Assembly (NCBI GenBank): GCA_038363925.1
Contig: JAQQWL010000003.1
Location: 2,046,001-2,110,000 of the forward strand
From: Apiospora phragmitis
Lineage: Eukaryota > Ascomycota > Sordariomycetes > Amphisphaeriales > Apiosporaceae
Length of the DNA: 64,000 nt
Reading direction: 5' to 3'
The notes beneath the pieces are model-generated. The model was not told the DNA's origin, searched no databases, and saw nothing but the letters and a program-made list of their open reading frames with translations. Positions 36,863 to 48,200 of the stretch are shown here, piece by piece; within the stretch, counting starts at the first letter, position 1, and every line of letters starts with the position of its first letter. The position numbers were made by a program, and so were the translations under genes.

Positions 36863-38723
36863 ACGTATCCCACAAGCGAATATCTCATATAAGCGAATAT
36901 CCTATTCTTTTATACCCTTTTTAATAAAATATAAATTAATTTTATTATAACGTATTTAATATATTAAAATTAATCGGAATCTATATTTTTAAATACTTTT
37001 ATATTATTCTTATAAGTACGCGTATTATACCCGGGCTCTCCGCAAATTCTATAGCGTTATAAGCGTATCTTAAACGTTCTTATATAACTACTCCTCCGAC
37101 GCGATTCGTTTTATAACTATTTATTAACGTCCTTTTAAAACTATAAATCTTCTCTAGCTTATATATAAAATAATCCTTTATATTATAACCGTTTCTTTTT
37201 CGTACGGCGGCGCCGGCTAAACATCTTATTTACCTTTTAAAATATCGCGTTCTTACCTTTTAAAAAAATAACTCGGTATATAATATACGTTATAACTTTT
37301 ACGATTTAATTAAAACTAATTAAAATAAACGTTAAAAAACTATTTTAATACCGTATAATACGGTTTCGAACGTATTCGGTTTAGGATTAAGCCTTAATTA
37401 AATTATTTAAAATCTTTAATTCTTAAAGAATAAGTAGGCCGAAAAACGTTCCCGGAAGTATTAAAATATATAGCTTTATATCTAACTATAAAATAATATA
37501 TTCCGGATTATATAAAACGAGTCCTATCCTTTAAAAGCCTCCTTATATATTTAAAATAATAAAAATCGCTTATAACGCTTTTAAAACCGTTAATAAGAAA
37601 TCCTCCTTTAAAATATAAATAATATACGCCCGTATAAAATATTTAATTTCTTTTTCGTACGCCTTTTTTAATATATAAAAATAGCCGATATTAAAAAATT
37701 AAAACTTATATAACGAATAAAAAAGTATATAAAATATAATAATCGAGTTCTTTTTATAATAAAGCTCGAAAGTTATCGAGTAATAACTTTCGTAGCCGTT
37801 TAAGATTAAAAAACGATAACAACCCTTTATATAAAACTTAATATATTAATTAAAATATCGAATTTAATCCTCGCTTTTTTTATTTATAATTTAATTATTT
37901 TTAATAATTTTAATTACTTAATCTTTTAATAATAAGCTATTTTTATATTAAAAAAAGAGGTATGTTTTCCCGATAAAAATAATATACGGAAAAATAATAT
38001 AACCGTATAATCCGACGCCCTAAATAATTATAACCTATTCCCGGTTCTTTTATTATATTACCTTAGGCCTTCCGCATCGATTAGAAGTAGTTACGACTAT
38101 TTTAAACGAGATTTAACTTATAAAAAAGCCGGTCTCGTCGAAGTTATAAATATCTTCTTTTTAAATCCCGTATTTATAAATTATATTCCGTACGAAAATA
38201 AATTACGCGCAATACCCGTCGGGATTTTCGTAAAGGACTCTTTAATAATTAATTCTTCGGTTAAAACGCGTCCGGAGGTCTAATTATTATCATATAAAGT
38301 TAAAGGCCTAATTAACGCCGATACGTCCCGCGTCGCGTAAACTAAATAATCGATTCGCTATATCTTCTATACTACTCAGCCGGGGAAAAAACGATCGCGT
38401 ATTTAAATTAATAATATATTAAATAATCGTATCTTTTTTAAAATTTAAAAGCTTTCAAGAATTCGTAAGTATTTTACATTATATAGGTTAATTATTTCGT
38501 TTACGCTATAAGGTTTTCGATAAAACATAATAAATTAATACAGCTTTTTATACGCTTAAAGTTAAGTCTTTTTAAAGCGCTTAAAACGCTAGAATTATAT
38601 CACTCTCTTTTTAAAGTTATAATATTTTCGGACGTAAAAGAATATAAAAAAAGGTTAAGGCTATAAGGAAATTTATAAAAGTGGGACATTCGCTTATATA
38701 GGATATTCGCTTATAGGATACGT
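36863..38723 (-). mobile_element. pogo/Fot1-like DNA transposon with TIRs and TA duplication
   Basis: 1861 bp, bounded by TA at 36861-36862 and 38724-38725. The termini ACGTATCC..AAGCGAATATC and its inverse each contain two AAGCGAAT units. On the minus strand, around 38120-38150, the sequence reads I-Y-N-F-D-E-T-G-F intact, the block holding the first catalytic Asp of pogo-type DDE transposases. Size and target fit Fot1-like elements (about 1.9 kb). The rest of the transposase frame is destroyed by RIP. It is the same family as the element at 713, in the opposite orientation, and it is nested in the gypsy element that carries pol at 38750-41000. Confidence 0.85.
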
Positions 38724-38749
38724 TACCCTTTACTTTTAATTAGCGATTT

Positions 38750-41000
38750 ACGAAATAAATTATTATACGTTAAGATTTGTTATAATATTTAATTTATTTA
38801 ACGCGTATAACTTAATCCGGATGAAAAAAAAAGAATAAAAAACCGCGTTTTAAAATAAATATAAATATTTCGAATATTAAGTTATACCGTTTAATTTAAT
38901 TAATATATTAATTAGCTTTTAAATAATAATTAATTAGGTTTTATATAAGTACCTTAATAAACTTATTATAATATATTTCGATAATATTTTAATTTATTTA
39001 AAAATAAGGAGTAATATAAGGAGCGTATAAAGTTAGTACTTTAAAAGCTATAAAACGTTAATTTATTAATTAATTTAAAGAAAAACGAATCTTATTAACG
39101 ATCCGTTATATATATAAGATATATAATATTTCTCGGAAAGATTCGAATAAAACTTTTAAAGATTTTTATAATTAGAAAATAATTTACGTCTATAAGCGTT
39201 ATAAAAATCAGATCTTTTTTAAGACTAGCTAATTCTTACCGAATTCTTATCCCCGGATTTAACACGATAGTAATATTTTTAACGAACTTAATAAAAAAGG
39301 ACGAGCTATTTCGATAAAACGGAAAAAAAAGCCGAAACCTTTTACGATATTAAGGAGCGAATCCTTAACGAGTTAATACTTTACGTAATAAACTTTATTA
39401 AACTATACGATCGAAAGGTAATAAAATCAACGAAACGATAACGGAAAATCGCACCTTATTATATTTTTTCGAAGAAATTAAATAAACTAGACCTTAATTA
39501 CTAAAAGTATAATAAAAAGTCAATAACTATTATTAAAACTTATAAAAAATAGAGATATTATTTTAATAAAATAATAAAATTAATAAAAGTTTATATTAAT
39601 TATAAAAATCTTACGACGTTTATTATTATTAAAAAATTAAATAAATAGTAAGTACGATAGTTTAAATTCTTATAAAAATTTAAGTTTATTATTATTTATT
39701 ATAAAAATAACGAAAATAGTCGCGTTAATATATTAAGCCGATAATTAACCTATTAAAAAAAATCCTATTAAAAACGCGAACTATTTTAATTTACGATTAA
39801 AATAATAACTTTACGCCGTTATAGTAATTAAACGTTATAAACTACGTTTAATATAATAATAAATAAGTCGCTAAGTTTAAATAACTTAATCGAACCCTCG
39901 ACTTTATTAATTACGCTCGGTATTACTTCGAAAGCCGTAATAGTCTTATTTTTTACCGAGGCAGGGTCTATATTTCCGAGCAGTATCGCGAGGAATTTAT
40001 TAAGGAATTTTATAAGCACCCCGCATATAAATATTAAGGAATATTTAAAAATTAGAAGCGAATTATTAAGTAATTCGATTATAAGAACCTTAAACTAATC
40101 GTGGCTAAAGTAATTAGCGAGTATAACCTTTATAATAAAGCTAAGGCCGCTAAACACCGATTATATAGAAAATTATAACTAATCCTATCGTTAAATAAAG
40201 CGTAGAAAATAATTATACTTAATTTTATAATTAAGCTACCCCTATTAAAAATACCCTTAACTAAAATTAGTTACGATAATATCCTAGTAATTACGGATAA
40301 ACTTACGAAATATACCTACTTTTTACTTTATAAAGAATTTATTAATATTAGCGACTTAATTTATACGTTCCTCCGAGTAATTATTAATTAATACGGGCTA
40401 TTTAAAACGATTATTTTTAACTAAAATACGTTATCTACCGTTAAGTTTTAAAAATCGCTTATAGCGTAGCTCGGCGTTAAATATAAACTATTTATAGCTT
40501 ATTACCTTTAAATAAATAAATAAACCGAATAAATAAATTAAATATTAAAGTAATTGTTAGAACAGCAGGAACTAAGGTTTTCTATATTACTCTAAAAAGG
40601 GTGCCACGTGCCTACTCGTACGAACCCCTTTCCTGTTTCATTAAGAGGGGCATACGATGCCCCTCGTAGCTAGCACTAGAGATAGATATGAATAATAGAA
40701 TAAGAACGATTGAGCCCCGATTAAAACCGGAACCACCGTACGTACGAGAGCCCATTTAACAGTAATATTTATATTATTATATTAATTATAAATAAAATAA
40801 TTAAATATAACTATTACTTATAACGTAATTCGTTTATAATAATACGGATAATAAAACTATACGTATATTATTATTTCGAATAAACTATAAATACGACCTA
40901 GAAATTTTTAGAAATTTTTTAAAAAGAGAGCTAATACTAATTATAATTATATAAATTAAGAAATTAAAAGATCTTTAAACTAGTTTATAATAAAACCTTA
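38750..41000 (+). mobile_element. Ty3/gypsy pol remnant (RT and integrase), RIP-degenerate
   Basis: On the plus strand near 38950-39020 the frame reads Y-L-N-K-L-I-I-I-Y-F-D-N-I-L-I-Y, a damaged reverse transcriptase YLDDIL box. Near 40290-40555 it reads as an integrase core (D-K-L-T-K-Y, D-L-I-Y-T-F-L-R-V-I, then a degraded YHPQTDGQTERIN region). The integrase frame is cut at 40555 by a solo LTR and resumes after 40766. The element probably extends from the LTR fragment at 34918 to the LTR at 42110-43231, but target duplications do not match. Confidence 0.75.
40555..40761 (+). repeat. solo LTR nested in the integrase remnant
   Basis: 207 bp beginning TGTTAGAACAG and ending TTTAACA (TG...CA), flanked by the 5-bp duplication GTAAT (40550-40554 and 40762-40766). 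It is less mutated than its surroundings, keeping several GC-rich stretches, which suggests a younger insertion. Confidence 0.85.
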
Positions 41001-42109
41001 CTTTTTTCTAATAACGAATAAAAAGATACGCCGATTAAACTAAAATAAAAGGATTAACTTTAAAAAAGGGGAAAAAAGTATATTTCTTATAGTGAAATAT
41101 TTAAACTAAGCGATTAAGCGATAAACTAGATTTTAAAAAAATCGGATTATTTAAAATCGTAGAAATTATTTTAAAAACTATTTATCGATTATTATTACTT
41201 AAAATAATACGGATATACTTTATATTTTATATTTTATTATTTAAATTAACGGCTAAGGGTATTTTAATCGATATATAATTAAAAGTCGAAATAAATTAAT
41301 ACGAATACGAAATTAAAAAGATTATTAATAAAAAGAAAACTAAATAAAGCTTTTAATACCTCGTTTAATAAAAGGGTTATTTATTAAAAAATATTCAACG
41401 AACGTTACGAAAGAATTATAAACGTTTAAGTAATAACTTTTAAAACCGGCTTAAAAGAAACGTCCGTCGTGTTTTAATTAATAACGCCGAAACCCTTATA
41501 AACTTAAATAACGAGGACAGCTTTTAACTCTTAACGTTCTTATTCTTTTAACTCGCTTAGAGAATAAAAACCACGCTATACTAGCTTTATACCTTAAATA
41601 CGAGCTATTTCCTTCTATTTTTAAAAACGGATTAAACGAGTAACGGCCTTATTTATTTTTTCCTAATAACGTTTTTAAAGCTTAAAAAACATTCCTTAAT
41701 AATAGCTTCTTTACGCCTTAAGTAATAATACTACTCTTAAATACGTTATAACGAATAAAAAGAGACTTTAATACTATTATAAAAAGATAATAAACGAATA
41801 TACTTTTAATATTTCTAGATACCCTTTATTATTATATAATTCTACTTTTTAAAAAAATATCGAGAATGTAATATAACTTTAAAACCGAAGTCCCTAAAAG
41901 AAATAATAAGGTTATAGCGACGAGCGGTAGAACCCTTAAGTTTAGGCCGTGAATTTTTAACACGACTTAACGCTATAATAAGTATATATTATAATAGAAA
42001 TAAAAAATAAAAGAATTTATAAAATCTCGATATAATAAAAAAAAAAACTACGGAGTATTTATAATAACTAACTATTCTAAGGATAAATTAAGTAAAAAAG
42101 GAAGGATAA

Positions 42110-43231
42110 TATTACGACTTAACCTAATTACGCGACTAGACCTACTTTTAGCAAGGCGATACCATACCTCGAGGCGCTTATAAGAACTAGTACTAGGGCT
42201 TACCTTACCGGCTAGTATTAACGAACCCGCTAATAATAATAAAACTTATAACACCGTTATAACACTATAGTAATAATATAATAAAGCTACTTAACTTTAA
42301 ATAAGTAAGAATAAATAAAATAATATAAATAATTAAAAATAAGTTATATAATAATAAAGTAAGACGTAGTTTAATAAAACTATATTAAATAGCTTAGTAA
42401 TATTTAATTAAATAATACTAAATAGTTTAATAATATTTAACTAAATAATACTAAGTAAGTTAATAATATTTAATTAAATAATACTAATTACGGCTAATTA
42501 AAACTAAGTAACGAAAGAATTAATAAAAAAGAGATTAAATATATAATAATAAATAATTCCTTATATATTTTATATAAATACTTTCTATTTTAATAATTAA
42601 TTTAAATATTAATCTTAACTTATTAATAAAGTAAATAGCTTTAATAACCCTATTATATAAATACCTTTACTCGAACCCTTATTATTACGTTACGATCCGG
42701 CTATTATATATTATATCGATAGACGCGTTATTTTTATCACACGTTTAGATACTTTTTTATATTATTAATATAAACCTTAGTACGTCTTACTTAGTTTCTC
42801 TTAGAACTTAGATAGCGTTCTTTATGGTAATATATCTAAGAACGTTAGGAATAAATGGATCACGGTAATCTAAGTGAGTTAAAAGAAACGATCACTAACT
42901 AACGATACGATCTTAAAAGGAATTAATAGGAAAAAACGAGATATATAACGATAAACGATTCCTTATATATTTTATATAAATATTTTCTATTTTAATAATT
43001 AATTTAAGTATTAATCTAATTTATTAATAAAGTAAATACCCTTAATAATTTTATTATACGAATACCTTCGCTAAACTACCCTTATTATTACCCTACGAAC
43101 TTAATACTATTACTCATTATATCGATAGGGCGTTTATTTTATCGCACGTCTAGATACTCTTTCGTATTATTAATATAAACCTAAGTACGTCTTACTAAGT
43201 TTCTTTCGAAACCCGGATAACGTTCGTTACA
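42110..43231 (+). repeat. LTR of the same superfamily as the 2728-10340 LTRs, with internal duplication
   Basis: Starts TATTACGAC and ends CGTTCGTTACA, like the reverse of the 625-bp LTRs at 2728 and 9716. A segment of about 270 bp occurs twice (about 42560-42825 and 42960-43231). A 33-bp unit containing TTTAATTAAATAATACTAA is tandemly repeated about three times between 42396 and 42490. Confidence 0.6.
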
Positions 43232-44164
43232 CTTTATTTTAATTAATTAAGCTTATATTATCTCTTCCGGTTATTTTCGATTATTACTTTCGAGTAAAAA
43301 GAGGGCTAATAAGTAGCTTAGTAATATATACGAGCTAAAAACTATTTCTACATTAACTACCCTTAATATTTTAAGCTAATAAAGCTTGACGAGCTTTAAT
43401 ATAATATATAAAGAAGTTTTATTTATCGATAAAAGCTAAATTCGTTAATAAAGATAAAAAACTAATCTCTTTTTAATAATAAGCTTTTATAAAAGTAAAG
43501 ACCTTAATATTAAAAGGTTAAAGAATATATAATAAATAAAGGGGTAAAAATAATAAATAAATATTATTTTAATAATAAAGGGATATAAAATCGTCGGTTA
43601 TATAATTAATATATTTATTTAAAATAAGTAAACAAGTATTTTTTAAATCGTTCGAGGCGGTTTTCGATATAAAGATATTTTCGAGCTATTTAACGGCGAT
43701 TTCGTTATTCGTCTAGCTTTTATTATTTATATCGAACTTTTATTCTTTAAATTTATCGAGTTCTTAAGGGAATTATTATTTTTAAACCGATTTACTGTTA
43801 TAAATTATTAAAAGAGGGATAACTTTACTAAGTACTAATATATATTTTAATATAATTATTTAATACTTTAAATTAAGTTATTTATATTAAATAAAACGTA
43901 GTTTTAAATTATTTATTATAACGTTATTATTTCTTTAACTTTTTAAAATACCGTGCTTATTTATATTATACTTATTCTTAAGTTTAATAGTTTAAATTTA
44001 AAGTATACGTAATTTAATAAAAAATAAAACTTAATTACTTTAATTAATACTTTATTAATACGCTAGGAGTCGATATAACGTTACTTTTTCGTCCGTAAGG
44101 CTAGGTGACGTTGAAGGAATAAATTTATTTAGTTTTTACCTAATGGCATAGGGTTATTATTATT

Positions 44165-44660
44165 AAGATCGGCGGGTTAGTCCCTCGCGGGGTAGCACTT
44201 AAGGCGTAGAATTAAATAAAAATAACCGTCTAGTCATTTTCGAAGCTTTTATTTTATAACGTAATAATTAGTTTAAACGTATTATAATATAATAACTAAA
44301 TATATTTATTAAATAAAAAACGTGGGTTCGATTTTTATACTTATCGAATAAGAGCTCTCTTTAACTATTTAAGCAAGATCGTTAGTAAATAAGTAAGGCT
44401 TTTTTACGGGTTAATTTTTTATATAAAAGCTTTAGGGTTCTTTTATACCGAGCTTAAGTAAATTATACGGTTATTAAGAGTTTATCGCCCTAGATATAAG
44501 GGCATACCCTTAGAGAGGGGGTATAGTATTACGATCGGCGGGTTAGTCCCTCGCGGGGTAGCACTTAAAGCATAGAATTAAATAGAAATAATCGTTTAGT
44601 TATTTTCGAAGCTTTTACTTAATAGCGTAGTAATTATATTAAACGTATTATAATAATTAT
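44165..44660 (+). repeat. two further copies of the short dispersed repeat
   Basis: GATCGGCGGGTTAGTCCC units begin at about 44170 and 44533, about 363 bp apart in the same direction, each similar over about 130 bp to the copy at 10907. Confidence 0.65.
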
Positions 44661-45051
44661 AAAGGGTTAAAACGCGCTAAACTAGTTCTTTAATTTACGT
44701 ATATATTAATACGACGCTAAAGGCTTTTTAAATTAAAATCTAGATTGTTAGATACTTTTCTTAAATTAAAAAGAGCTTTTAATAAGTAAATTTTAATTCT
44801 TAACGTAATTATCGACCGTGAAATCGATTAATAAAGGTAAATCGTGAAATACTTTAATAAAAGGTACTTTTATAAATAAATTTACCGCTTATTATATTTT
44901 AAATAGCGGTAGAAATATCGTTTTTAATATATAAACGCACTATTAATAAATTAATATATATTTAAAAGAATGAAACAATCAGGATCAAAATTAGTTAAGA
45001 AATTTCTTCTTAAATCGAAATGGCGGTAAATCGTGGTGGAGGTCGACAGGG

Positions 45052-45094
45052 GGGTCAATTACAGGGGGGGGTTCAATTATGGGGTGACGTACGT
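45052..45094 (-). repeat. right terminal inverted repeat of the 10.9-kb element
   Basis: Inverse of 34150-34193; it ends GGGGTGACGTACGT next to TA at 45095-45096, only 160 bp from the PKS stop codon. Confidence 0.8.
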
Positions 45095-45256
45095 TATGCA
45101 TGTCAGGGCTTAGGGGAGCTTGGGGGCTATTCAATACTGTCAATACAGATAGAACAGACCCTATCTGAGAAGAGCGCCCGCCGTTGGTTCCCGAGTGTAA
45201 TAACTCATTAACGATAGAATACAATAAATCGCGACAAAAGAAACAATACATGAGCC

Positions 45257-48200
45257 CTAGAGTAACTCGCTCTTGCCCGTCACCAGAAGCGCGAATTCGT
45301 TGAGCGACGCAGACTGCAGGATCTCGAAGACCGACACCTTGGCCTTGACGGTACTGCTTAGCCAGTTGCGCAGCTCCACTCCGACCAGCGAGTCCACACC
45401 GTACCGCGACAGCGGCAGGTCCGGATCGATGTCCGTCAGCGGGATGTTGAAGATGTCCGACAGCTTGGCGCTAAGGGCCTGCACGAGCAAGCCGGCGGCC
45501 GCACCGACGTCCTTGGCCGCCGCCGTGAAGGCCTTGACGAACGCGGCCGTGCTGGACTTGCTGCCGTCGCCCGCGGTGGCGGACGCCGAGCCCCCGAGCT
45601 GGCTCGCGATTCGCAGCGTGCCGAAGCGGCGGTCGTTGCGCATGGCCGACTCGGTCGCGAAGGCGTGGAAATTGGACCCCACGATGACCTGGCAGTCGGC
45701 CTGGTGGGCGCGCAGGGGGTCGCGGATCCCGGCCTCGATGATGCCGAGCACGGCCGCGAGGTCGACGGAGCCGAACCCGACGTTCTCGACGCGCGCCCGC
45801 AGCCGCTCGTCCCCGGCCGCCTCGCGCTGTGCGACGTAGCCGACGGAGCGCACCGCACCCAGGTCGATGGTGACGGCGGGCAGCCCCCGCGCGGTGCGGT
45901 GGCGCGCCAGGGCGTCTTGGTACGTGTTCCCCGCGGCGTAGTTGGCCTGGGACATGTGGCCGGCGACGCCGGCGACCGAGGAGAGCATGACGAAGAAGGC
46001 TAAGCCCGGCAGGTGCTTGTGCAGGTTGCGGCTGCCGTCGATCTTGGGCTTGACGCCCGTGGACCACTGCTGGAACTGCATGCGCTCCATGACGGTGTCA
46101 TCGAGCACCATGGCGGCCGTGATGGCGCCCCGGATGGCGGGCAGCCCGGCTTTGGCCACCTGTTCCAAGAGTCGCAGGAGGCTGCCTCGTCCGAGACGTC
46201 GCAGTCACGTATCATCAGCCGGCATCCGACGGCCACGGCGTCTCGGATGAGGTTCGACGCTTCTGGGTGGGAGCTGGCTTTGCGGGAAACCAGCACCACG
46301 TTCTTGGCCCCCTTTCGGATGAACCACTCGGCGATGGCGAGGCCGATACCACCCAACCCGCCGGATATCAAGTAGGTAGCGTCATCCTTGTCCAGGGACA
46401 TAGGCGGTAGGCGCGTGATAATCTGTGTAGGGGCGAGGTGGTCAGTAATGGCAACAAGGGGAGTAGAAAATACTGGGAGGCGAGGTACGGGAGGGTTACT
46501 TACATTGACTTTGTCACCAGGATTTGGTACCAGAACCAACTTGCCCATGTGTGCTCCACCCTGCATCTGACGCATCGCTTTGGCCATGTCGGTGATGGAG
46601 TACGGGGTGATAGGATGGATGGGAGACTTGCGACGTTCCTGGATGATGCGGATACTCTCGACCAGTGCTTCATGCGTTAAGTCGCCGCAGTACTCCGTAA
46701 ACTGCAGCAAGTCGAAGGCCGTGTACACGGCGCAGCGACCGAACGGCGCCGTCTCCAGCACGCGGTTCGCCTCGATGTCGATCTTGGTGATGTCCACAAA
46801 GCGGCCGAAGCGGGCCATGCAGTCCCACGTGGCCTTCAGCAGCGGCCCGGACAGGGAGTTGAGCACCACGTCGACGCCCCCCCCCTCGGTCGCGGCCATG
46901 ATCGCGGGCGCGAAGCTGGCGTCCCGGCTGGGAAAAATGTGGTCGGGCCGGAGGCCGAAGACCTCGACGAGGAGGTCCCGCTTCGCCTTGGTGCTGCAGG
47001 TCGCGTAGACCTCGGCGCCGACGTGCTGGGCCAGGCTGATGGCCGCCTGGCCGGTGGCGCCCGACGCCGCGTGGACCAGGACGCGCTCGCCCTTGCGCAG
47101 CCGGGCGATCTGGATTAGGCTGCCGTAGGCCGTCACGTAGGCCGCAGGAAACGCGGCCGCGTGCGGCCACGCGATGTCCATGTCGTCGGGCAGCTTCGCC
47201 ACCGAGGTCCACCACGTCCGTCCCTTGCTGGCGAGGCGGCCGCGCACGAGAGAGCAGACACGGTCGCCGACCCTTAGGCCGCTGGCTTCGGTGCCCGGGC
47301 CCAGGCCGTGACGATCCCGGCCGACTCATGTCCCTTGAGGGGTTCGTCGAGTTCTCCCAGCGCGACCATGACTTCGCGGAAGTTGAGACCGAATGCCTTG
47401 GCTTCTACTTCCACCATGCCATGGGGAACGTCAGTCGTCATAAGCTCCGTGTTTCGACAAAGTACGGGTTGACTATGAAAATTATTAATACACAGATGTA
47501 ATGATTCACTATAAAATCAAGCAGAAAAAACGCCAAACAAGGAAAAAGGGGGTGCTTACTTCCTGTGGCTCCTGACTTGGGGGTCTCCCAGATCAATGGT
47601 CGGCCCGGTGGGTGGAATGACTGTGCCTCCGGAGGCAGATCCGCTGAAATATTCTTGGACAATGCGTCTTGCACCTTATCCGGGTACGTCCTAGGCACAT
47701 GAAGCAATGAATCCTTGACGGCATACTCCCACTCCACCTCTGTAGCGTCAAGCGTGGCGTCAAAGCTCTGCTCCAACACATGCACGAGATGTGGAATATT
47801 CTCACTGGACCACGCGCTCCCGGCCTTCTCAAAATCCAGCCGGATCCAGCGCTTGCCCGCGTCTTCCTGCCGCATGGTCCGGATCAGCCCGTCCGTCGCG
47901 CCAAAGGCCGGGTCCGCAGCGTCGACGAGGCCACCGCAGCTGAGCCATACCAGCCCGGCGCTTTGGTTGAGCAGCTTCTTGAGCTGCTCGAAGGCGGTCT
48001 CGTCGATGCCGTCGATGAAGGGCGCTTCCATTTCCGCTGTGAAGATGCAGACGGTTTCCTGCCACTCGTCGACGTCCTCGAGGGACACGATCAACGGGGG
48101 CTTTCCGGTCAGCGACGCGATGGCGTTCGATGCCTGGTGCAACCAGGTCATCTGCTCTGCAGAGGACTGCTGCTTCTGCGGAGGCACTACAATCGAGAAG

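Larger units (their letters stand above)
34150..45094. mobile_element. 10.9-kb AT-rich nest bounded by TIRs and TA dinucleotides
   Basis: The left edge ACGTACGTCACCCCC and right edge ending GGGGTGACGTACGT are inverted copies over about 43 bp, including the doubled TAATTGACCCCC/TGTAATTGACC pattern. Each end abuts TA (34148-34149 and 45095-45096), the target duplication of Tc1/mariner-pogo elements. The interior is RIP-mutated and has no credible gene. It holds gypsy LTR fragments and pol, an inner pogo copy, a solo LTR and further LTR copies. The simplest reading is one TIR transposon enlarged by nested insertions. It separates the PKS and ABC genes from the rest of the gene island. Confidence 0.75.

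Noticed and set aside
39828..40019. 63-codon minus-strand open frame in the gypsy remnant
   Set aside because: It is antisense to the pol remnant and has no recognisable content.
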